Assembly (NCBI GenBank): GCA_029855985.1
Contig: JAGSHR010000144.1
Span: forward strand, 1 to 6,497
Direction: 5' to 3'
DNA from: Candidatus Njordarchaeota archaeon
Lineage (GTDB): Archaea; Thermoproteota; JANJXX01; Panguiarchaeales; Panguiarchaeaceae
DNA length: 6,497 bases
The notes beneath the pieces were generated by a model that saw nothing but the letters and a program-made list of their open reading frames with translations, searched no databases and had not been told where the DNA came from. Each line of letters begins with the position of its first letter. The stretch's first letter is position 1. Shown one piece after another: positions 1 through 6,490 of the stretch. The translations under genes were made by a program, and so were the position numbers.

Positions 1-2504
1 AGAAGGTTGTTTTGTTGGCTTCTTTTTTGCATGATGTTGGGAAGTTTGTTCAGCGGGTTATGTTTGAGAGCGGTGGTCGTCCTGATAAGAGGCATGAGGA
101 GTTTTCGAGGTTTTTCTTCGAGGATACTGGGTTAAAGAGTACTCCTCTTTTCGAGGGCGTTTATAATAAAGTTTTGGATCTAATTGAACGTCATCATGAT
201 GTTCATGGTTCTAATGGTTTGTTGAGGTATGTTATTGAGGGTGATCATCTTTCTTCTAGTGAGCGAGAGTATGAGTTGAAGGAAGATTCTCATGTTAATT
301 GGAGTGATATTGTTAATAGTCGTTTGATTAATAGTTTCTCCGTTAGTGAAAATGATTCTCGTGAGTTGGCTTTGAGTCCATTAGGGTATGATAATCATTT
401 AAGTTATTTTTGGCGCGTTAGGGGCGAGATGGGGACTTATCGTTTGTTGTATGGGGAGTTTAAGAAGTTTTTGAGTAATAAAGTTGGGTATATTGGCACG
501 GTTGGTACTCTTGATTTTGTTTTGTTGAAGTTTCTTTGGAGTGTTCCTTCGGCGATTTTTAGTTGGGAGGGTAAAATTGTTCCAACTATTTCTTTGTATC
601 AGCATATGAAGTTGGCAGCTGCATTTGCTTATAGTTTGTATAAAAGTGGGGATAAGGTTGAGCCTTTCCTTGTTGTTAAGGGGGATTTAATGGGCATTCA
701 AGAGTTTATTGGTAGAGTTTCTCGTGCTGGTGAGCCTAGCGCTAAGGGTGTTGCTAAAAGGTTGAGGGGGAGAAGTAGTTTTATTGAGGTTCTCGGTTTC
801 TTCGTTGCATATTCTTTTCTTGAAGCGCTGGGTTTAGAGACTATTAATCTAGTTTATGTAAGTGGTGGAGAGTTTCTCGCAATCGTTCCCAACTCTGAGG
901 AAGTTGTTGGAAAATTGAAGAGGTTTTCAGAGAATGTTAATAGGTTCTTGTTTGGTTTAAGTAGGGGTCAGTTAAAGTTCGCGTTGGCCCACGTTAAACT
1001 GGGTAAGAATCTCTCAGGTGGCGTTATCGCGGAGAAGTACTACGAGTTAGCTGAAAATTTGGAGCGAGAAAAACTGAGACTCTACCATTGGGATGCCGGT
1101 GACATTTTAAGGGTGAAAACGCCATACAGTTACTCTAATTCTAGGATTTGTAGGGCATGTGGAGTGATGGAAGCTGACATCGAGGAATACATTGAGATCA
1201 AGCCTAGGAATGGTGATGCGGATGGACTCGGTGGACTCTGTAGGTTCTGCGCTTCCTTACAAGAATTTGGTAGAAAAATAGTTGATGCAACCCACTTACT
1301 TATATTAAAGGTAAGGAAACGGGCTCTAGAAAACTTACAGATGAGTGGAAATCAGGAGGTCCATATTTCTAAATCCCTTAAGGATTTATACGTATTTGGG
1401 CGTGTTATGGGGTCAATGGTTTACCTCCCTAATGAGATTTCAATAGATTTGGGTGGTGATTACGCGACTATTTTCATGCTTGTTCTGAAGGACGATGGGA
1501 AGAGTGGAAAAAGCGTGGGAGAAAAATTAAAGAGCTTAAAGGATTTATTTGGTGGGGATCTCGTTAAGATTTATAGCTTGGCTATAAATGATACTAACGG
1601 GTTCATTTATGGCATTGAAGGCATTAACGTGGAGAATATAGTTTATGGTTTTGTGTTCATGAATAACTTCGCACCAAGAAAGGAAGAAAATAAGAAAAAA
1701 GAAATTAAAAGCTTTGAGGAAATCGCTGATGGACAACCGTTAGCATATGTAAAAGCGGACATAGACTACATTGGGTTAGTATTCTCCAAAAGCAAAACAT
1801 TCTCTGAATTCGCAACTAAAAGTATGCTAATTGAATTATTCTTCGCAGCTCATGTGAAAGAACTACTAGAAAGTGAGTACAAAGATATCTATGTAGTTTA
1901 CTCTGGGGGGGACGACTTATTCTTTATAGGTCAATGGGAACGAGCTGTAAACGCATTGCTGGGGATATACGAGGATCTCCACAAATTCGCAGGTAAAGGC
2001 TTAACCATGAGCTCCGCCATAGTATTATTCAAACATAATTACCCTGTTCACATAGCTAACAGGATAATAACAAGCAAACTGAAACTTGCAAAACCAACCA
2101 TAAAGGACGAAGAGGGGGGTTATATATACTTTTTCGATGAACTAGCAAAATGGAGCGATGTAAAGAACTTAGTAGAATTCGCGAAAGAGTACCTCTTGGA
2201 TAAAAGCGATAATTCAAAGTCGATATTATCTAGGTCTTTACTATTTAGATTGCTAAACATTAGGAGGAGCATGTTAAAATACAACTATGAAAAAAGAGAG
2301 GTAGAAAGCATCCACTCAACGTGGCAAGCAACGTTAATTTACATGCTTAGAGAATACCTAGAAAGGGACAAGATTAAGGAAACAGCCAACAAAATATTAG
2401 ATCGTTTTTTAAAGGATGAGAATGATTTTAGACTTATTTCAATACCCCTAAATTATGCAATTCTAAAAACTAGAAAAATAAAAGGAGGTGATGAAAATGA
2501 ATAA
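1..2504 (+). CDS. cas10: Cas10/Csm1, large subunit of type III-A Csm complex (5' partial)
   Basis: Cas10 is the signature subunit of type III interference. On binding target RNA it degrades single-stranded DNA through its HD domain and makes cyclic oligoadenylates from ATP through its palm domain. Residues are counted from the TTG at position 12. The HD motif is H7-D8 (SFLHDVGK), followed by HHDVHG at 61-66. Palm 1 begins near 220 with KGDLMGIQEFI and carries the degenerate SGGEF at 284-288. A zinc ribbon uses C380, C383, C410 and C413. Palm 2 has KADID at 581-585 and an intact SGGDD at 631-635. The remainder is the helical C-terminal domain. About 830 residues is normal for Csm1. The frame stays open upstream of the TTG (AAG GTT GTT at 3-11), and the HD motif usually lies somewhat further from the N-terminus. 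I therefore treat the TTG as internal, with a few codons lost beyond the edge. The 3' end overlaps csm2. Family assignment is very secure. Confidence 0.96.
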   Translation, partial: KVVLLASFLHDVGKFVQRVMFESGGRPDKRHEEFSRFFFEDTGLKSTPLFEGVYNKVLDLIERHHDVHGSNGLLRYVIEGDHLSSSEREYELKEDSHVNWSDIVNSRLINSFSVSENDSRELALSPLGYDNHLSYFWRVRGEMGTYRLLYGEFKKFLSNKVGYIGTVGTLDFVLLKFLWSVPSAIFSWEGKIVPTISLYQHMKLAAAFAYSLYKSGDKVEPFLVVKGDLMGIQEFIGRVSRAGEPSAKGVAKRLRGRSSFIEVLGFFVAYSFLEALGLETINLVYVSGGEFLAIVPNSEEVVGKLKRFSENVNRFLFGLSRGQLKFALAHVKLGKNLSGGVIAEKYYELAENLEREKLRLYHWDAGDILRVKTPYSYSNSRICRACGVMEADIEEYIEIKPRNGDADGLGGLCRFCASLQEFGRKIVDATHLLILKVRKRALENLQMSGNQEVHISKSLKDLYVFGRVMGSMVYLPNEISIDLGGDYATIFMLVLKDDGKSGKSVGEKLKSLKDLFGGDLVKIYSLAINDTNGFIYGIEGINVENIVYGFVFMNNFAPRKEENKKKEIKSFEEIADGQPLAYVKADIDYIGLVFSKSKTFSEFATKSMLIELFFAAHVKELLESEYKDIYVVYSGGDDLFFIGQWERAVNALLGIYEDLHKFAGKGLTMSSAIVLFKHNYPVHIANRIITSKLKLAKPTIKDEEGGYIYFFDELAKWSDVKNLVEFAKEYLLDKSDNSKSILSRSLLFRLLNIRRSMLKYNYEKREVESIHSTWQATLIYMLREYLERDKIKETANKILDRFLKDENDFRLISIPLNYAILKTRKIKGGDENE
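2484..2491 (+). promoter_or_regulatory. Shine-Dalgarno site that sets the csm2 start
   Basis: GGAGGTGA lies within the last codons of cas10. The longest csm2 reading would start at the GTG at 2488, but that codon is part of this site. The ATG at 2491 also overlaps it. The ATG at 2497 lies 5 nt downstream, matching the 6-nt spacing seen at csm3 and csm5, so it is the likely start. Confidence 0.8.
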
Positions 2505-2997
2505 AGGAAATATTCCGCAAGGAAAATTTAAAAAAAGAGATAAAGAAGGAGCTGCCAGACGAAGGAAAGAGGCTCTCGAAGAACTAAAGAAAGCTATGAA
2601 TGACAAGGAGACTTTATCTGAGGTATTTAGAGATGAAGAAATGATAAGGGAAATAATGTCATTTAATGGATTGATTTATAAGTTCGCCGAGAGCTTGGAG
2701 AATAGCATAAAAAAGACTCAAATAAGAAAGTTTTTTGAGCCCATCAGGAGATTAGAGGATGAAGCCAAGAGGAAGAATGAAGAAGAGGAATTGAAAGCAG
2801 AGCAAATATTAGAGCTTAATCGATGGATAACTTTAGCTGCATATAACGTGGGTAGAGGGGTTATTCCAAATGAATTTCTAGATTTCATTAGGTTTCTCGT
2901 GGATAAGACGAAAAAATTTGGTGATATAACTTATCTAGCTGATATCTTCCATGCGTTAATTAGCTATTACGAGTATATTAATCCTTCTCGTTCATAA
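2497..2997 (+). CDS. csm2: Csm2, small subunit of type III-A Csm complex
   Basis: Csm2 is the all-helical small subunit. Several copies form the inner filament along the crRNA-target duplex, next to Cas10 and opposite the Csm3 backbone. From the ATG at 2497 the protein has 166 residues. The family motif KKTQIRKFFEPIRRLE lies at 72-87, and a second conserved block, RWITLAAYNVGRG, at 109-121. The rest is predicted helix with many Lys, Arg and Glu. The first ~35 residues are a strongly basic, Lys/Arg-rich stretch, so the protein is somewhat longer than many Csm2 proteins; the extension could contact RNA (inference). The start overlaps the last codons of cas10, suggesting translational coupling, and the order cas10-csm2-csm3 is canonical for III-A. 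Csm2 diverges quickly, so the call rests on the QIRKF motif plus position. Confidence 0.9.
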   Translation: MNKGNIPQGKFKKRDKEGAARRRKEALEELKKAMNDKETLSEVFRDEEMIREIMSFNGLIYKFAESLENSIKKTQIRKFFEPIRRLEDEAKRKNEEEELKAEQILELNRWITLAAYNVGRGVIPNEFLDFIRFLVDKTKKFGDITYLADIFHALISYYEYINPSRS

Positions 2998-3003
2998 AAT
3001 AAA

Positions 3004-3010
3004 GGGGTGA
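3004..3010 (+). promoter_or_regulatory. Shine-Dalgarno site of csm3
   Basis: GGGGTGA lies 6 nt before the csm3 ATG at 3017, inside the only intergenic gap of the operon (2998-3016). The same heptamer at the same distance precedes csm5. Confidence 0.7.
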
Positions 3011-3016
3011 AGGATC

Positions 3017-3928
3017 ATGTCAACAAAAACTGGTAATTCAGGGCAAATAAAGTTTTTGGGAACGATCATAATAAAGGGAAAAATTAAAGCAGAAACCGGT
3101 TTATTAATTGGAGGGCTATCTGAAGAAATAAGGATTGCGAAAATAGATTCAACCATAATAAGAGATCCTATAACCAACATGCCCGTTATACCAGGATCAA
3201 CGCTCAAGGGAAAAATGAGATCACTACTCGAATACTTCCATGACAAAGTTGGAGAGAACGGAAACGTGCACAACTGTGATAATCCAAATTGCGATATTTG
3301 TAGACCATTTGGTTCAAGCGAAGAAAAAGAAGCTAAGAACCCTTGGGGCCCCACTCGGCTAATAGTTCGTGATGCTTTATTGGACGAAGAAACTAAAAAA
3401 CAATTAGAAAGGTTCGGTTATCATGATTATGTTGAGTTAAAGGGAGAAAATGTTATCAATAGATTAACATCACAAGCTACACCACGATTCTTTGAAAGAG
3501 TTCCAAGGGGTTCCAAGTTTGACTTTGAAATGGATTACCTGGTTTTCTCAGTGGGAAATGATAATGGAAAAACTGATGTAGAGAAACTTAAGCAGGTATT
3601 TTTGGCAATGTCCCTACTAGAAGATGCAGGAATAGGCGGATCCGTTTCGAGAGGATACGGAAAAATAAGCTTTCAAATTAGTGGACTAACTTTAAGGTTA
3701 AGTGGGTACTACGAGGGGGATGATGGGAAAGAATTAAATCTCTTGGAAGTCTTACAGCACAATCCAAGTGAATCTAAAGCTGCGAGTGAAGATAACAGTA
3801 AAGATAATCAAGGTGAATCAATATCCACTAAGGAAGAAGAGTTTAGAAGTGTAAGTCCACGAGACTTGCTTAAGCAATTTGAAGAACTTAAAGGAAAAAT
3901 TATGATGGAACTTGAAAGGATCAAATGA
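3017..3928 (+). CDS. csm3: Csm3, Cas7-type backbone subunit and target-RNA nuclease
   Basis: Csm3 is the RAMP (Cas7) subunit that polymerises along the crRNA and cuts bound target RNA at 6-nt intervals. The protein has 303 residues. The block KIDSTIIRDPITN (42-54) followed by IPGSTLKGKMR (58-68) is typical. D44 aligns with the catalytic Asp33 of Streptococcus thermophilus Csm3 (alignment from memory), so cleavage should be active. H85, C87, C92 and C95 form a probable zinc site just before RPFG, as in several archaeal Csm3 proteins. ENVINRLTSQATPRFFERV (144-162) is the expected thumb region. The glycine-rich loop GIGGSVSRGYGK is at 205-216. The RAMP core ends near 240. The remaining ~60 residues are an acidic, Ser/Asp/Glu-rich linker and a final charged helix, which most Csm3 proteins (around 220 residues) lack. 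The start is supported by GGGGTGA 6 nt upstream. The stop overlaps the csm4 ATG. Confidence 0.95.
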   Translation: MSTKTGNSGQIKFLGTIIIKGKIKAETGLLIGGLSEEIRIAKIDSTIIRDPITNMPVIPGSTLKGKMRSLLEYFHDKVGENGNVHNCDNPNCDICRPFGSSEEKEAKNPWGPTRLIVRDALLDEETKKQLERFGYHDYVELKGENVINRLTSQATPRFFERVPRGSKFDFEMDYLVFSVGNDNGKTDVEKLKQVFLAMSLLEDAGIGGSVSRGYGKISFQISGLTLRLSGYYEGDDGKELNLLEVLQHNPSESKAASEDNSKDNQGESISTKEEEFRSVSPRDLLKQFEELKGKIMMELERIK

Positions 3929-5052
3929 ATGTGTTTCGTTGCGGTGTTTTCCTAATGTCATTCAAGTTTTTGTGTTGTTATTTAAAAACAAAAACTATAG
4001 TTTCAAGGAACATTAACAGTGTACTGTCATCTATAACAGTGGCTGGAGCGATTCTCTGGAATATATACAGGGTATACGGTGAAGAAATATTCCAAGAGAT
4101 GTTAAGAGAATTTACTGGAGAAAAAGAAGGAGAGGAATCACCCTTTGTGGTCGGATCCCCTTTCCCGTACGTGGAAATAAGGGATCGCATCTTTAGGCTG
4201 TATCCCGCGCCCAAGGTTTACCGTCTTTACACTTTGAAACCTGTTCAAAGCGAGGAGGATTATAAGAAGTACAGGATCTATAAGTTAGTGAAGAAATTGG
4301 AGTACGTGACTGAATCACTCCTGGAGGAGCTAATTGATTGGCGATTGGATGAATTCAATAGTAAATTAGAGGAAAAGCTATTAAACGGGGATTTTGATAT
4401 TAAAAAGAACATTCTCCTAGGCAAAAAAGAGGAAGAGCTCTCTGAGATTCTAGATGAAGGTTCCTTATATGAACTTGTAATAGAACCCCACACGGCAATC
4501 AACAGATTAACGGGAGGGGCAAGTGAAGGGCAACTGTTCAACCTCGAAAAAATTTACTACAATGAGAATGCAGGACTATGGTTCCCCATAGCAGTGAAAC
4601 CAGAATACGAAGAGGAAGTAAAAACAGCGATAAACATGCTCAGCATCTTCGGGATAGGGGGCAAAAAAAGCTTGGGGCAAGGTTCTTCAAAAACTAAACC
4701 AGAAATCGGAGAATGCAAGAATAAAAAACTATGGGAAAGGGGAGGAGGTAACACTTACTATTTACTATCACACATAACAGCAACAAGGGAAGTCATTGAG
4801 TACAATGGAATCGACTTGCCCAACTCATATTACACAATAGTTGGAAGACAAGGCACAACAGAAAACCAAGTTGGATTCTTCGTGAAAAACTGGTACCCAG
4901 TGATGGAGCCGGGAAGCCTACTCAAATTAAGAGAACCAAGTAGACACAACCCATTGATGCTCGGCAAAGCAATAGAAGTGGTAAGCGAAAACAACATGAA
5001 CTTATACGACATTGGAATTGGAATGGGAATAGCTTGGGGTGAACACTTATGA
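3925..5052 (+). CDS. csm4: Csm4, Cas5-type subunit binding the crRNA 5' handle
   Basis: Csm4 is the Cas5-like RAMP that holds the 5' repeat-derived tag of the crRNA and bridges Cas10 to the first Csm3. The protein has 375 residues. SSITVAGAILWNIYRVYGEE (35-54) corresponds to the family's first conserved helix. IEPHTAINRLTGGASEGQLF (186-205) is the characteristic Csm4 block. The first glycine-rich loop is GIGGKKSLGQGSSK at 243-256, less canonical than the usual form ending in GFG. A second RAMP fold fills the C-terminus. The ATG at 3925 overlaps the csm3 stop by 4 nt and has a weak GAAAGGA 4 nt upstream. The alternative ATG at 3955 would begin MSFKFLCCYL, closer to a standard first strand, but has no visible ribosome site. 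The first ten residues (MNVFRCGVFL) are therefore uncertain. The family call is secure from the INRLTG block and operon position. Confidence 0.92.
   Translation: MNVFRCGVFLMSFKFLCCYLKTKTIVSRNINSVLSSITVAGAILWNIYRVYGEEIFQEMLREFTGEKEGEESPFVVGSPFPYVEIRDRIFRLYPAPKVYRLYTLKPVQSEEDYKKYRIYKLVKKLEYVTESLLEELIDWRLDEFNSKLEEKLLNGDFDIKKNILLGKKEEELSEILDEGSLYELVIEPHTAINRLTGGASEGQLFNLEKIYYNENAGLWFPIAVKPEYEEEVKTAINMLSIFGIGGKKSLGQGSSKTKPEIGECKNKKLWERGGGNTYYLLSHITATREVIEYNGIDLPNSYYTIVGRQGTTENQVGFFVKNWYPVMEPGSLLKLREPSRHNPLMLGKAIEVVSENNMNLYDIGIGMGIAWGEHL
5036..5042 (+). promoter_or_regulatory. Shine-Dalgarno site of csm5
   Basis: GGGGTGA lies 6 nt before the csm5 ATG at 5049, within the final codons of csm4. It repeats the csm3 signal exactly, implying efficient independent initiation on top of the 4-nt ATGA overlap. 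Confidence 0.7.
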
Positions 5053-6263
5053 ACAAACTAATTGAAAAAATACAAATCGAAGTGCAAGCCTTATCCCCCG
5101 TTGTCGTGTCAAGCATAGATGAGTTAACACCGTTCGACTACATTATCAATTCTGGAAAAATCTACGTGCTAAAAGAGAAAGCACTACAAATGATCCCAGA
5201 AGACAAACTAACAGAAGCTCAAGCATACCTCCGAGAACTAGGAAACATAAAAGAAGTGTTAGAAAAAATCGGTGTAAGCATTGATGAAGCAGTAAGCGAA
5301 GCACTATACGCGGCGAAAATTGATACACGAGAGGAACTACTAAACAAGAGAATAAAGACGATAATAAGAAACCCGATTACAAACAAACCATACATACCCG
5401 GATCAACAATTAAAGGACTAATAAGAAATGCCATCCTACTTCAAAAAACACGAGAAAACATAAACAAAATAGGACAAGAGGAACTCAAAAAAATACTAGA
5501 AGCGCTCAACACAAAGATAACAGGATGGGGACTTAGACAACTCAAAGAATACATAGAAAAAGTTTTCGCATACGGATACGAGAACTGGCTAGTAATACAA
5601 TCAAAAGACAAAAAAACAGGGCACATTAAACTCAACATAAAAAAACAAGCAAAAAGAGAAATAAGAAACGATCCCTTCAGAATCCTAATCATAACAGACT
5701 CAACCGAGATAGACAACGAAAACATTGGAGTCTCAATAGCTACAATAACATCAACAAGAAAAAGAATAGAAATAGCAACAGAGTACATTAAACCAAACAC
5801 AAAGTGGGAACACGAAATAATATTCAGCCAAAACATAGCAGAAAAACAAAAAATATCAAAAACAACAATTCCAACAAACACAAATGAACTCAAAAAAACA
5901 GTAATAAAAGCGCTAAGAGAATTCACACAAGAAGCAATAGAACTAGAAGAAAAAATACTAAAAGAACTCCAAAAAACAAACCCCAGAAAATACACAATAC
6001 CACTACAACACCTAGAAAAAATAAAACAACAAATAAAAACACTACAACCAAACCAAGCAATAACAAGAATAGGATGGGCAACAGGCATAATATGGAAAAC
6101 ACAACTATGGGAACTAGCAAAAACAACAAACCAACCAACAAAAACATACCACACACTAGCAAAAACCCTAAAAATAAGCCCAAAAATAAAAAGAATATAC
6201 CCAGAAACCCAAAAAACAATAAACAACCAACAAACAGGATGGATAAAAATAACAATAAAATAA
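5049..6263 (+). CDS. csm5: Csm5, Cas7-type cap subunit at the crRNA 3' end
   Basis: Csm5 is the RAMP that caps the 3' end of the Csm filament and helps crRNA maturation by recruiting host nucleases. The protein has 404 residues. The N-terminal strand IEVQALSPVVVSS (10-22) is followed by the family block TIIRNPITNKPYIPGSTIKG (104-123). DPFRILIITDS is at 208-218. The glycine-rich loop RIGWATGIIWKT is at 340-351, and GWIKITI ends the protein (397-403). The start overlaps the csm4 stop by 4 nt and has its own GGGGTGA site. The 3' half is almost devoid of G and T on the + strand, so the C-terminal third is dominated by Lys, Asn, Thr, Gln and Ile, and its long helical insert (280-335) is low-complexity. 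The reading frame is nevertheless intact up to the conserved last strand, so the gene appears functional. It is followed directly by the leader and array. Confidence 0.93.
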   Translation: MNKLIEKIQIEVQALSPVVVSSIDELTPFDYIINSGKIYVLKEKALQMIPEDKLTEAQAYLRELGNIKEVLEKIGVSIDEAVSEALYAAKIDTREELLNKRIKTIIRNPITNKPYIPGSTIKGLIRNAILLQKTRENINKIGQEELKKILEALNTKITGWGLRQLKEYIEKVFAYGYENWLVIQSKDKKTGHIKLNIKKQAKREIRNDPFRILIITDSTEIDNENIGVSIATITSTRKRIEIATEYIKPNTKWEHEIIFSQNIAEKQKISKTTIPTNTNELKKTVIKALREFTQEAIELEEKILKELQKTNPRKYTIPLQHLEKIKQQIKTLQPNQAITRIGWATGIIWKTQLWELAKTTNQPTKTYHTLAKTLKISPKIKRIYPETQKTINNQQTGWIKITIK

Positions 6264-6373
6264 AACACCAACAAACAATCATACCTTTAAATACCACAAC
6301 CAACAAAAACAACCGACAAAGAATATAATCAAAAAACCTAACCAAAATTTTTCTAGGACACGGGGCACCCGCC
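6264..6373 (+). promoter_or_regulatory. CRISPR leader
   Basis: This noncoding stretch separates csm5 from the first repeat. It begins A/C-rich, has a short T run at 6348-6352 that could end csm-operon transcripts, and finishes with a GC-rich block (6361-6373) touching the first repeat. Repeat orientation, judged from the ATTGCGAC 3' end, makes this the leader side. That is an inference, since the far end of the array is not visible. Confidence 0.65.
6286..6293 (+). promoter_or_regulatory. Possible TATA box for the CRISPR array
   Basis: TTTAAATA resembles the archaeal box A. A start site about 25 bp downstream would fall near 6318, some 55 bp before the first repeat, a plausible position for pre-crRNA transcription. 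No clear purine-rich BRE precedes it, and such octamers occur by chance in AT-rich DNA, so this is tentative. Confidence 0.35.
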
Positions 6374-6409
6374 GAAGCAAAACAAAACTAGAAGAAGACA
6401 GATTGCGAC
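6374..6409 (+). repeat. CRISPR repeat 1
   Basis: This 36-bp unit starts GAAGCAAAAC and ends GATTGCGAC. By count it has 19 A, 8 G, 6 C and 3 T. I see no stable inverted repeat in it, so it is probably an unstructured repeat. The bases flanking it (C before, G after) differ from those around repeat 2, which fixes its limits. Confidence 0.93.
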
Positions 6410-6454
6410 GGAGACAAAAACACAACCAAAATTCTATCACTCATAGTTTTATCT
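6410..6454 (+). other. CRISPR spacer 1
   Basis: This is the 45-nt sequence between the two repeats, the most recent acquisition if the leader side is correctly assigned. Its 5' part is A/C-rich and shares the 10-mer AACCAAAATT with the leader. Its 3' part is T-rich. No protospacer is recognisable within the window. Confidence 0.88.
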
Positions 6455-6490
6455 GAAGCAAAACAAAACTAGAAGAAGACAGATTGCGAC
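6455..6490 (+). repeat. CRISPR repeat 2
   Basis: This is an exact copy of repeat 1. It is followed by AACAACA, the first bases of a spacer cut by the window edge. Confidence 0.93.

Noticed and set aside
399..605. Antisense 68-codon frame in cas10
   Set aside because: Shadow of the T/G-rich part of cas10; the reverse strand of such DNA also has few stops, and no motif is seen.
2488..2490. GTG as the csm2 start
   Set aside because: It is part of the Shine-Dalgarno sequence GGAGGTGA; the ATG at 2497 has proper spacing.
2992..3354. Antisense 120-codon frame opposite the start of csm3
   Set aside because: It lies opposite the conserved RAMP block of csm3 and has no family resemblance.
5441..6274. 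Long antisense frame of 277 codons opposite csm5, reading as a Phe/Val/Ser-rich membrane-like protein
   Set aside because: It is the mirror of csm5, whose + frame has clear family motifs. The antisense frame stays open because A/C-rich DNA lacks the complements of stop codons, and its hydrophobicity is only the reverse complement of Lys/Asn/Thr codons.
6074..6328. Alternative + frame of 84 codons overlapping the csm5 3' end and the leader
   Set aside because: Its product is a low-complexity Lys/Asn/Thr/Pro string with no strong Shine-Dalgarno site; it shadows csm5 in G/T-depleted DNA.
5923..6345. Second antisense frame of 140 codons, extremely Leu/Val/Phe-rich
   Set aside because: Same compositional artefact in another frame; low-complexity, with no ribosome site or recognisable domain.
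6344..6353. T run after csm5 as an operon terminator
   Set aside because: Only five T in a row and no stem before it; too weak to list as a separate feature.
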